64,000 nt of DNA, from positions 2,046,001 to 2,110,000 of the forward strand of contig NW_008805070.1 of NCBI RefSeq assembly GCF_000004825.1, given 5' to 3'. Positions 26,101 through 36,046 of this stretch are shown here, piece after piece; position 1 is the first letter of the stretch; each line of letters starts with the position of its first letter. The notes under the pieces are model-generated. The model made no database searches. It saw only the letters and a program-made list of their open reading frames with translations, and was not told where the DNA came from. Position numbers and translations under genes: made by a program. The stretch comes from Heterostelium album PN500. Taxonomy: Eukaryota; Evosea; Eumycetozoa; Acytosteliales; Acytosteliaceae.

Positions 26101-26515
26101 AACCTCATCATCATTATCATCAACAAATCTTCTTCACTCTCCAAAATTTAATTTAAGATTATCGTAGTTACGTTAAATTTAAATTATATATATTGGAATG
26201 GGATGGATAAATTTATCAGGTGAAATTTGGTTGGGTGGGAGTTGAACTGGTGAATTATATATATAAACTATGCAGAAATCGTTGGGAAAAACACACTCCA
26301 TCACACATTCGATTCGATTCTGGAAAATAAAATATGAATCTGGTTGGTTCATATTCAATAGACAGTTAAAACAACTTGTTCACAATCTTGAATTGAATCG
26401 ATCGACAAAAATTCATAAATAAACAAACAAACAAACTCTTAAAATAATTGAAGAGGAATTTAAAAATTTTAACGAGTTAACGTAATGACAGAATATGAAA
26501 AGAAAGATAGGATAA
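23110..26515. other. Long intergenic region, no gene seen
   Basis: 3.4 kb between the 5' end of the Psi-like gene and the 3' end of a small membrane-protein gene. It contains TG-rich simple sequence (24480-24520), CAGT repeats (24310-24322) and many A+T tracts. Open frames of 62-83 codons at 24197, 24724 and 24972 (+) and 25488 (-) have low-complexity composition and no splice or promoter context, so I reject them. Its length suggests developmental promoter sequence or unseen non-coding RNA. Confidence 0.35.
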
Positions 26516-27227
26516 TTATAAAGTTGCTGTTGGTTGTACAATCTTATCGTACAATTGTCTTATAAGACAAACCAACCACCCACAATGAAATAAAATTAAG
26601 AAAGTTGAGTTTGTGAAATCTATAACATGATTACAAGGTATTTGATTTGAGATTGATTTGATTTGTTATTGATTCAAGATGATCGATGATCATCATTAGA
26701 AAAAGGTTACACTTACCAACACTTAAACCAAATGAACCTGATACACCAATTAAAAATGGTTTGAAAACATAGCATGTGAAGGTGTTTAATATTCTTGATT
26801 TTAAAGACTGCTGTTGTTGTGGTTGCAGCTGATGTTCACCATCGCCCAAATATGTATATATCGAAGATTGTTGCTGCTGCGAGAAATAATTTTGTCTATT
26901 TAAATTCTGTACATAACTATTACTTCTACTTAGTTTACTTGGTATATAATTACTATAATTATTATTGTTACTACTATTGTTATTATTGTTAATACTACTG
27001 CTTGTACCACTTGATGAACCAATACCAATATTTGATTGACTGCTATTACTACTATTATTGTTGTTGATACCGCCACTCTGATTGATATTACTACTAGAGG
27101 AATGTGATGATTGACTATTTAGATTGGAGGAAGATGAGATTGTTGAACCTCCGGTATTACTACTACCTGACTTTGGTGATGAAGGAGGACCTCCACTTCC
27201 ATCTTTATCTAACTGTGACAATGACAT
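26516..27227 (-). CDS. Ser/Asn-rich protein with a C-terminal membrane segment (unknown; Mim1-like layout)
   Basis: Exons 27227-26717 and 26619-26516 give 204 residues. The first ~135 residues are Ser/Asn/Gly/Gln-rich and disordered. Then comes an ordered block, LKSRILNTFTCYVFKPF followed by LIGVSGSFGLSVG, with a Gly-patterned membrane helix. After the intron (GTAAGT...TATAG) a second hydrophobic stretch, FLILFHCGWLVCLI, precedes RQLYDKIVQP. The second exon was assigned by me from splice motifs and an open frame; it is less certain than the first. The arrangement (disordered N-terminus, one Gly-rich helix after KPF) recalls fungal Mim1 of the mitochondrial outer membrane, but I cannot show homology. 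It is divergent from KRTCAP2 with a 312-base shared spacer. Confidence 0.5.
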
Positions 27228-27539
27228 ATGTAATAATATATATAATCTTTAAAATAAATAAAATAAAATCAAAAAAAAGATATATTTTTTGTTATTGATT
27301 AATGATTATCTGGAGTGTGTGAAAATTTTAATTAATTTGATTGATAGTAACGTTTTTGATTTGACTTTTATTTCAGTGTGCCAGATGTTTATGAAAAAAA
27401 AAATTGTTTTTATGGTGGTGGTGGTCAAAGTCTTAGAGACCCTTTTTTTCATGTGAAATAAAAAAAAAAAAAAATTTTTTAATTAGATTGATCATCATCA
27501 TAAATTGAATTAAATTTTTTATATACATAAATAGAAAAA
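27228..27539. promoter_or_regulatory. Divergent promoter region
   Basis: 312 bases between two genes transcribed away from each other. Contains A and T runs and a GTGGTGGTGG stretch near 27415. No TATA box of the usual form is obvious. Confidence 0.4.
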
Positions 27540-28164
27540 ATGGGTAAAGTCTTTGGTATGTATTTGATAATTGATCAATGAGTGTAGCAGCTCAAATCAA
27601 TATCTAGATTCCTCAATATCTAATCTTGACTTTGAACTTAATATCGATAAAATTTAGATCAACCATCTACTTCATCATCTTTGGTTCTCTCTGGACTATC
27701 ATGGGTCATTGTTTTCGGAGCATTGCAAATCGGTGCACCATTCTTCAGATCGAATGAAATTCGTACCATTCTCGGTGGATTAGTTGGTTCATTACTTTTC
27801 TTCTTCTTCATCACTGTAGGTTAATTTAGTTAGTTTGATGGAATAATGAATATTCTCTTCCTCTCTTTTTAAAAAGAGGAAAGTTTATACATTGTAAAAT
27901 GATTATTGATTATTAATATAAACTCATTCATTATCATACATACATATTCAACTATTATAGTTTGTTGGTAATCTTAAAAAAGAAATTAGATGGATTGAAG
28001 CCATTATCAGTTTGGTCATTACTTTTATAGTTACTTCCTCTGTACACAGAGTTTCTGGTACCACAAGTGTATTGTTTTCACTAGGTGTATTGTATTATAT
28101 CAACAACCAATCGAAATCGATCAACGACAGATTGGAAGAAGCAACAAAACCACACAGAAAATAA
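27540..28164 (+). CDS. krtcap2: KRTCAP2/KCP2-like oligosaccharyltransferase subunit
   Basis: Small ER membrane protein; in animals KCP2 joins the STT3A-type oligosaccharyltransferase and links it to the translocon. Three exons, 27540-27555, 27658-27815 and 27961-28164, give 125 residues (human 136). The first exon has only 16 bases (MGKVF plus one base), so the gene is easily missed. Recognition rests on SLVLSGLSWVIVFGALQIGA near the N-terminus, GGLVGSLLFFFFITFVGNL in the middle and HRVSGTTSVLFSLGVLYYIN near the end, which matches the HRV..TT..F...LYYIN signature. Three to four membrane helices and a short basic cytosolic tail are seen. Introns start GTATGT and GTAGGT and end TTTAG and TATAG, all in frame. 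Its 3' end converges with the PH-like gene. Confidence 0.85.
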
Positions 28165-28426
28165 ATACATAATTTAGAAAAAAAGTTAATCAATTTACAC
28201 ATAAACATCCAAAACACTCTGGAGCTATAACAAATTAGATTAGATAACACAAAAAAGGAATGGAAAATTGATTAATTGATATTTTGTTAGGATTATAATA
28301 CAATTTGAATTGTTTTGTTTTTTTTATTAAGGTTTTATTATCCAAGTTTTTATAAAGAAAACTTTTATAATTTTATAAATATTACTAATTAATTAATGAT
28401 TGATTGGTTTGGTTTGATTTGCCAAT

Positions 28427-29797
28427 TTATAATAAATGAGGTGGTGGTGGAGGAGGGGAAAGAGGAAGTGGTGGAATTGGTGGAGATTTACATTTGTTTG
28501 CTAGTTCCAATGCCTCGGTGATGGCATCGAGAGTTGTCTGTGTTTCGGTGTGGAATGCCTTGCCGAGTGCAACCAGTTTCAGTGCATCGACAAGCTGACT
28601 CGATTCCTCTTTGTCACGCGCGTTAAACGAGTAGTTTATGGTCTTTGTTTGTATGGTGAAAATATATTTGTAGTGGAGTGGGAAGATGTTGGCGATCGAC
28701 GACGGCAACGATGGTGAGTTTGGACTGCCGCCGCTCAAACTGCCGCCACTGCCACCAGGCGACGATCCTAGCAGTCCGCTGCCAGAAGAGTAGCCAAGCG
28801 ATTGGGAGAGTGGCGACGATCCAACCATTCCACCCATTCCCGTGGACGATCCGAGCATCGACGGACTTCCGTTGCCCGACGACGACGTCGACGATCCGAC
28901 CGATCCCACAGGCGACGAATTGACGGAACTCGATTGTCCCGACTGCTCTTTGTCACCGACGCGACTCGATAGTATTTTGCTGTTGCTTGCAGAGCGTGCA
29001 AGCAGTCCGAATTTCGGCGAGTGAATGGTTGACGATCCCAACTTTTTGTTGGAGCTGGCGCTGCCGGTTGGCGTCTGTTGGAGGTCGTCCGACAGTCCGA
29101 GAATGGAACTGGCTTTCGACGATGTTTTTACTGGTGTATTCATTGGCGATGACGATGCCGACGACGAGGACGACGATGAATCATCGCCCGATGCTGAACT
29201 CAGTCCGAGAATCATACTGGCTTTCGAACTCTTGCTGATTGTGATGTGTGCCGCCGACGCTGCAGAATCACTGTCAATTCCCAACAAACTATTGGCCTTG
29301 GACGACTCTTTTCTCGGTGTTGATTGTGGTGATGCCGGCGGTGTATTTCCACTGCCACCGCCACTCACCGATCCATTAGAACTCGACAAACTTATATTAC
29401 TTCCACCTGCACCACCATTTAAATCTAAATTTACAATATTACTTATTTTAACTATAATTATATAAGATATATTAAGAAAAAGAAATATTAATATTTGAAT
29501 CTAATTCAGAAACAACAGTAACACATTCTCTTTTCCACACACTTGTGGTGTGTTTGTTTTGTTTTGTTTTTTCAGGTATAAACACTTACTTTTTTCAATT
29601 AAATTATAATTTTTATCTAATAGTTCGAAATCTTGTGTTGTCTCTGATATTCTGCCGTATTCAACATCGACATTGAATGGCTCTGATAAATGTAGTGGTA
29701 TTGAATTATTTATAAAGGGTATACATAATATTTGTTTATACATCGAAAGTGATTCTATCTTTGGATCTATTGTTTCGTTTCTTTTGTCGACCGCCAT
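28427..29797 (-). CDS. PH-like domain protein with a large Ser/Gly-rich insert
   Basis: Exons 29797-29590 and 29424-28427 give 401 residues; the intron runs GTAAGT...TTTAG and restores LIEKNLNGG. Residues ~20-70 (YKQILCIPFINNSIPLH, FELLDKNYNLIEK) look like the first strands of a PH fold. About 240 residues of Ser/Gly/Pro repeats follow, with several near-identical KSSKASSILGLS-type modules (residues ~120-190). The segment HYKYIFTIQTKTINYSF plus NARDKEESSQLVDALKLVA then fits the last two strands and C-terminal helix of a PH domain. If so, the domain is split by the insert. A proline tail (PPIPPLPLSPPPPPPHLL) ends the protein and could bind SH3 or profilin. Family not firmly identified. Confidence 0.55.
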
Positions 29798-31279
29798 TGT
29801 TTTTTATATTATAGGTTGGTTGCTTGTTCACTGTGCGCTTTGATGTTGTGTGTTGTGTTTTTACAATGTTTGAATGTTTGTTTGAACAAAAACAACAATA
29901 AAGATTGTTCAAAAAACTTACGAAAATAAGATACAAGTTAAGATATATTAAAAGATATCTGAATAAATATGAAATTGAAAAAAAAAAAGTAGTGAAAAAA
30001 TCTAAAAAAGAAATGGTTTTTTTTGATTTGGTCTAAATCTAAAAAGTTTTGTTTTTATATAAAATATCTAAAATTTAAAGATTTTAAAATATATTTAAAA
30101 GAAAAAAAAGATAAACTACAAATAAATAAAATTTTGATTTTGATTGTGATTTTGATTGATTGTAATTGTGATTATAATAATTATTATTTATTGTCTTTTA
30201 TATTTGTTTGTCTATCTGTTTGTTGGTTTTACAAATTATTGTCAAAAACAAATATCAAAATTTATAACTTCTATAAAAGTTAATTTTTGATCTGTTAATT
30301 AATTCAATTGAATTACTGCTGTTTTTAACGTGTATGGAATTAATTAATAATAATAAGATAGATACACTCTATTATATCGGTATGTATTATATTATTTATA
30401 AATAATTGTGTTTATTATTGTTATTAGTGAATAGTGGGGTGTGGTAATATTATTATTAATATTGTACAATTATCTATGATTGATTGATTGTATGATTAAT
30501 AATGGTTATGAATAAGTATAAACTAACAAACTACAAATAAAATTATCAATAACAATCAATCAAATAATTAATCAATCTAATTAACACACCAAAAAAAAAA
30601 AAACCAGTCAGTAAAAAAAACAACGTCTTTTTTTTTTTTTTTTTTGGTTCCACACCCCTTCCACCTTAATTCTCTTTAAACAGTGAAAACAACAAAACTT
30701 TTCAATCAGAAGATTTTGTGGTTGGAAGTTAATTTTAGCTTTCAGTTTTAAGTTTATAACTTTACTTTACTTTTTAGTCATAATTGTTATTACTTCATAT
30801 TATATTATATGTTAGAAAACTTAAAACATTATTTGTTATTTTAAGAACAAAAAAAAAAAAATAACAATTAAAAGAAAAACAACCAAAAATCTTTGAATTG
30901 TTTTTTTTTTTTGAACAAACGCCTCATTTTTTTTCGCTGTTTTAAGAGAAGAAGTTGGTAAAATTTGCTTTTTTTTTTTTTGAATTTTTTAAAAAAACCA
31001 AATAATTTGAATTTTTTATTGTACAATAACAATTTAAAGTGCAATAAAATTTTTTTTTGATTTTATATTTTTGAGATTGAATAAAGAGATATAATTATAA
31101 TTTGTTATATAGAGTAGATTTAGTTATTTAATTTAATTTAATTTGTTAATAAATAAATAATATAAAAGAAAAGAAAAGAAAAGAAAAGATATTTTAAGGT
31201 TTTTAAAATATTAAATATATAGTATTTATTTTTTTGTGAAAAACAAAAACAAAACAAAAAGAAAAAAAAGAAAGGAAAG
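29798..31279. promoter_or_regulatory. Divergent intergenic region
   Basis: 1.5 kb shared upstream region of the PH-like gene (-) and the RING-H2 gene (+). It is made of A+T tracts, long T runs (30630-30645) and GATT repeats. A purine tract aaaagaaaaga precedes the RING gene's start at 31280. No gene or RNA is seen. Confidence 0.4.
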
Positions 31280-31812
31280 ATGAAACCAACTAAAAAGAAT
31301 GATGTCGGTAATACTGCTTTACAAAAATCAGAACACGATATATTTGCACCAAAGTCACCATCAAAGACATCTTTCTTTGGCAGACAGTTGTTTGGTGGAA
31401 GTGGTGCTGTCGGTGGCTCTGGAATGAGTGGACTCTCCACCTCACCGAGAATCTCATCGCAACTTGCCATCAGCAGTGCTATCAACTTCCCAAGTGAAGC
31501 GATGACCCCAACAACAACGACAACAACCACCAATACCAATGCTAATGCTAATAACAGTAATACAGGAAGATTAGTATTTGGTAGTGGATACAGTGGTACT
31601 GCCAGTAGTGTTGGTAGCGGTGGTAATACAACATATCAACAACAACAACAACAACCAGTAACACCACCTTCATTTACATTAACACCACCGACACCATCCT
31701 CTTCATATACATCATCTTCACATCATTCCTATTCATCACCAAATCATAATAATAATTATCCGACGACTACAACAACAACAACTACTACTACAACTACAAC
31801 AACTACTTCTTC

Positions 31813-31844
<32 letters not shown>

Positions 31845-32489
31845 CGACTCCTACAAATATAAATATAAATGACAATAGTAATAATAGCAATAGTAATAGT
31901 AATACAAATTATTCACATTCACCATTTAGAAATTCACCACCTTTGATATCGGCATTCCACGATCTTAGAAGATATGATAGAGAGAATGAGGATGTCATTA
32001 ATAAGATGTTGGAGAGAGAGTTGATGGAGCAAGAGGATCGTGAGATGGCCAGAAAGATGCAAGAGGAACTAGCAAGAAATTTCGAGCAATCCACACACAT
32101 CTATCAGGAGGAAGAGGAAGAGGAGATCGACATGTCCTACGAAGCACTCTCGAAACTGGAACCAGTCAAACTCGGTGCAACCGAATCACAAAAGAAGAAA
32201 ATCAAACAAGTCAAATATAAACATAAACATAATAATGATGCTGACGAACATAGGTATGAATAATCATTTAGTTTAATTGATAAAACAATAACAACAGTAA
32301 TATCTAACTATCATCATTTTTTGTTTAATATATTTCTATAGATGCACCATTTGTCTGGAGGATTTCGAAGAGAATATAATTGTAAAAGAACTGGCTGGTT
32401 GTGACCATCAATTCCATCCGGATTGTATTGATAGATGGTTGACTGAACACAAGAAATGTCCATACTGTAGATTAGAATTACCATCATAA
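31280..32489 (+). CDS. RING-H2 E3 ubiquitin ligase, disordered N-terminus
   Basis: Exons 31280-32253 and 32342-32489 give 373 residues; the intron (GTATGA...CTATAG) splits the codon just before the first zinc-ligand Cys. The first ~200 residues are low complexity: Gly/Ser, then poly-Thr and poly-Gln. An acidic/basic helical region follows (NEDVINKMLERELMEQEDRE, ARKMQEELARNFEQ), which resembles the coiled segment before RING in BIG BROTHER/RNF-type ligases. The last 45 residues are a RING-H2 finger: C-TI-C, 15 residues, C-D-H-QF-H-PD-C, then C-PY-C, with IDRWL typical of E2 contact. All eight ligands are present, so ligase activity is likely. Substrate unknown. Confidence 0.85.
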
Positions 32490-32818
32490 TTCATTCATCA
32501 TTATAATTAATTAGTTTTTTGTATATATACATATTCTCTCACACTCTCTATATTTATATTTTTCAATAAATAAGTAAATAATAAGAAAATAGAAATAAGA
32601 AATAAAAATAATTTGTTTTAAAAAGATAAGAAAAGAAAAAGATAAGATATATAAAATAAAAAATATGTGATTATATTATTATTATTTATTAATAATTATA
32701 TTATTTAAAGTAAAGAAGGTTTGTTTTTTTATATTATATTATATTATTTTAATTGGCTATGTTTTTTATTTTATTTATTATTTATTTTAAAAGTTTATTT
32801 TTTTTTTTTTTAATGATA
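32490..32818. other. Convergent 3' flank
   Basis: 329 bases between the stops of the RING-H2 gene (+) and CK2 beta (-). Contains AATAAA signals near 32565 on the + strand. Nothing else is visible. Confidence 0.4.
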
Positions 32819-33643
32819 TTATTGTTTGTGTCCTCTAACTTTTTGTTGATGCTGAAGTGTTCTCTCACGAGCAGACTTGTGAATTTTGAAACCATATATT
32901 TTTGGTACATAGGTTTGATGTGGTTTGGGTGGTGCCAACTCTGGATAGGTAATCAATAACAAATGTGGGAAAGTTGTTCCAAAGTATGCACCGTCGATAT
33001 CTAAACAAACAAACAAACAAACAAGTAATAGAGTAAATTAGTATGTGAATATTGATGATGATGATGTTGTTATTTTTGTTGTTGTTGTTGTTTGTTATCA
33101 GCAATTGTTGTTGTTGTTGTTGTTTTACATACGTGAATGTCTTCTATATTTTGGATTAAAAATATCGTTACATCTAGGACAATAGACTTTAACTGTGTCG
33201 ACGCCCTGCATGTCGGCGAGTCCGACGGGGAGCACCGGCTGATTCTGACAAAAGACACGGGGACAACGTCCAAACTCTGCATTCTTAAACTTTTCATTCA
33301 TGTGCGCCAGTCCTTTCGATGTCAATATATAACGTGCGTGTATCAATCCGTAGAGAATGTCGGCGGAACGCTCCAAACTCTCTTGTTGGTCTTCGCTTAG
33401 TGTCTCCTCGGGGTCAGAGTCCAGTATGATGCCGAGTGCACTCTCGTAGTTGGGCACCGTCGAACTGAGTCCCGTGAGATTGAAGTCGTCTTGAATATAG
33501 TCTTCCTCCACAGTTGCAAAGAATTCGTTTCCCTTTAGATTGCAATACCATGGAATCCATGCGATCTCATCTTCATGTGGTGATTCGTCCTCCTCAGACG
33601 ATGATTCTTTATGATTGTTATTGAATTTTCTATCCATATTCAT
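32819..33643 (-). CDS. csnk2b: Casein kinase 2 regulatory (beta) subunit
   Basis: Dimerises through a zinc finger and bridges two catalytic CK2 alpha subunits to form the holoenzyme in nucleus and cytosol. Exons 33643-33133 and 33000-32819 give 230 residues. A short acidic N-terminal extension ([13 protein letters not shown]) precedes [28 protein letters not shown], the conserved start of the fold. The acidic loop is [14 protein letters not shown]. The zinc finger ligands are C-PRVF-C and C-PR-C, separated by [11 protein letters not shown]. After the intron come [15 protein letters not shown] and [11 protein letters not shown], the alpha-binding tail, then a basic end. The intron (GTATGT...TTTAG) splits the His codon in RRHSH. 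Highly conserved, so the call is secure. Confidence 0.97.
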
Positions 33644-36046
33644 TCTGTCTATTTTTGTTTTTTAGTTTTTGTTTCGAAACTGTTTTCTCCTCACTCTATT
33701 AGCCCTGTCTATAATTTCGTTGTTGTTGTTGTTGTTGTTGTTGTTTCTTTCCAAATTCTTTCTAAACCAATAAGAATAAAGATCTTTATTCTTTCAAAAC
33801 TATATCTAAATTCTTTCTACCAAACAAACAAACAAACAAACTAACTATATTCTATCTATCTTCTTTCTAACTAACTATCTATATGTATGACCAATGTCTC
33901 TGAGAAACAAAAGTTTGGCGCGAAGACAGAACCCTTATAATTTTTGAAAAGTAACCGATATGAAACTTGTTGTGTGTTTTTCTTGTACTTTTTTGTTTTT
34001 TTTTTAATTTTTTTTTTGAAAAAAAATAAAAAAATTGATAAAATAAATTGTTTTTATAGTTCTACTCTATTATTCTAGCCAAAGATATAGATAGATGAAT
34101 TCACTATTATTAAACGAATAAATCTATTTATATATAAAAGAAAGAAAAAGGAAGTTTAAAGTTTGAATTGATTAAAAATCTAAAAATTTAATTTTTTTTT
34201 TATTGAACGTTAGTTTTATTTCTAGCATTAACTTGATCAAGTAATACTTACATAAAATAGGTAATTATATCTTTATACAATCAATTGTGTGAATAATAAA
34301 AAAAAATAAAAAATAAAAAATTTAAAAACTAAACTTAATAATCGATTTTTAAAAAAAAAAAAAATTTTAGTACTTTTTTTTTTTTTTATTCAATTTTGTT
34401 TTTTATTTTTTTTCGCTTTATTCATCATTCCTGTACGATTGTATGTTTATTTTCAAGATCAATTAGTTGTGATTCAATGCACTGTAATAAAAGAATCTTT
34501 AATATTAAGTTATTTATAAATATAACTATTATATTTATTACATGTAACATAACAATTTCATCATCCAAAATAATATTTTGAAAATTGGTTGAATCTAGAC
34601 GGCACACAATTCATTAAAAAACGTTTGGTTCTTGGCCAAGAACGGAATATGAAAACAAACAATACAAATTAATTTGATTATTTTATTATTATTGGGTGTC
34701 CGCCATTTTTATTAATAGATAAATTATATTGATCATGTATTTAATCAAAAGATTATTTTCTTGTAATGAGGAATGCGGATAACCGATGAACTTTTAAAAG
34801 TGTTTTGGATTTTGTGTGTATGAAATGAAAATAAAAAACAAAAAAAAAAGTAAAATCGAATCTACATTAATTATCCAATATCCATCATGTTATCTGATTC
34901 AGATCTTTGGTATTTCAACAACATTGATTGATTGATTTATCATTTTTATTTGCGGACACTAAACTAAACTTAAAACCAAATTATCTTTTTTTTTTGCAGT
35001 CAAAAAAAAAAAAATCTTTCCAAAAATTGGTCATTGTATCCAAAATCTAAAAAAAAGGTGTGTGTTTTTAAAATTAATCCACATTATTTTCTGTGAATGG
35101 GTTTTATAAAATCCACATATTGATTAATTTTATGATTTTTTTTTCAAAATAAAGTTGATTCAATTTTGTTTTTTTTTTTTTTTTTTTTTTTGGTTTTAAG
35201 TAAACACACCACCAAAAAGGAACTAAACTTAAAGCAAGTAAAGAGAGTGTGGAGGTTAGAGTCTATCCAAAGATAACAATAAACAACAATAACAATAACA
35301 GCAAAACAATAATAACAAGCAAATAAAAAGCAAACACACCACTAAAATTCCGAACAAACAAACCCTAAATTTATTATCAAATATTAGTAAATTTTATTAA
35401 TTTTAACTAAATCTATAACTTATTGAATGTTTTTGTTTTAAAATTAATTTATAAAACAAAAAAAAATAGTAAACATTAAATATAAATAGTAATAGTTGTA
35501 GTAACAATTAATTGTTAATAGATATTTGATTTAAAAAGTTAAATTAATTTTTTAAAAAATCGCAAATCAAACATTTTTCACACATTTTATTTTTACTTTT
35601 TTTTTTAAATTGTTGTTTTTTTTTCAAAAAAAAAGTAAAAATAAGAGATATATTCTGCAATATTAAAGACAAGATATTCAATCCAATTCAACTCAATTCA
35701 GCTCAGAAAGGACAACAACAACAATATTGTCAGAGTCAAACAAACTTTCAATTTCAAATCTTTATTTATTATCATACTTTGTACTTTTTTTGTTTAACAA
35801 TATGTTTTTATAATTGTATCAACAGTCATTCATCATTCTTATCAATTTCATTTCAATTCAATTCAAGTTTAAAATCAATATTATTATTTATTCATTAATT
35901 TATAATCTTTTATCTATTTATATATCAGTCAATCAATTAAATTAGTCGCAGTTTTTACAAATTGTAGTTGTGTATTTTTTTATTTTATTTTATTTTTAGG
36001 ACTTAGTTGGAAAACAAACTAAGTCGAAAAAAGGTGGTTGTAGAGA
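33644..36046. promoter_or_regulatory. Long divergent intergenic region
   Basis: 2.4 kb between CK2 beta (-) and the DUF1765-like gene (+). It includes a perfect 16-base palindrome GTTCTTGGCCAAGAAC at 34628-34643 and a T run of 24 at about 35167-35190. The two 60-codon open frames at 34396-34607 lie on opposite strands over the same A+T-rich DNA and are not called. Confidence 0.4.
34628..34643. promoter_or_regulatory. Perfect 16-base palindrome
   Basis: GTTCTTGGCCAAGAAC is self-complementary over all 16 bases and much richer in G+C than the surrounding DNA. It is about 985 bases upstream of CK2 beta and 1.4 kb upstream of the next gene. It resembles a site for a dimeric DNA-binding protein; no factor is implied. 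Confidence 0.3.

Noticed and set aside
26578-26585. ACCCACAA, resembling the upstream element (DUSE) of dictyostelid small RNA genes
   Set aside because: It lies inside the proposed second exon of the small membrane-protein gene, and no structured RNA-like sequence follows at the expected distance. Similar matches at about 24089 and 43226 sit in AC-rich simple sequence.
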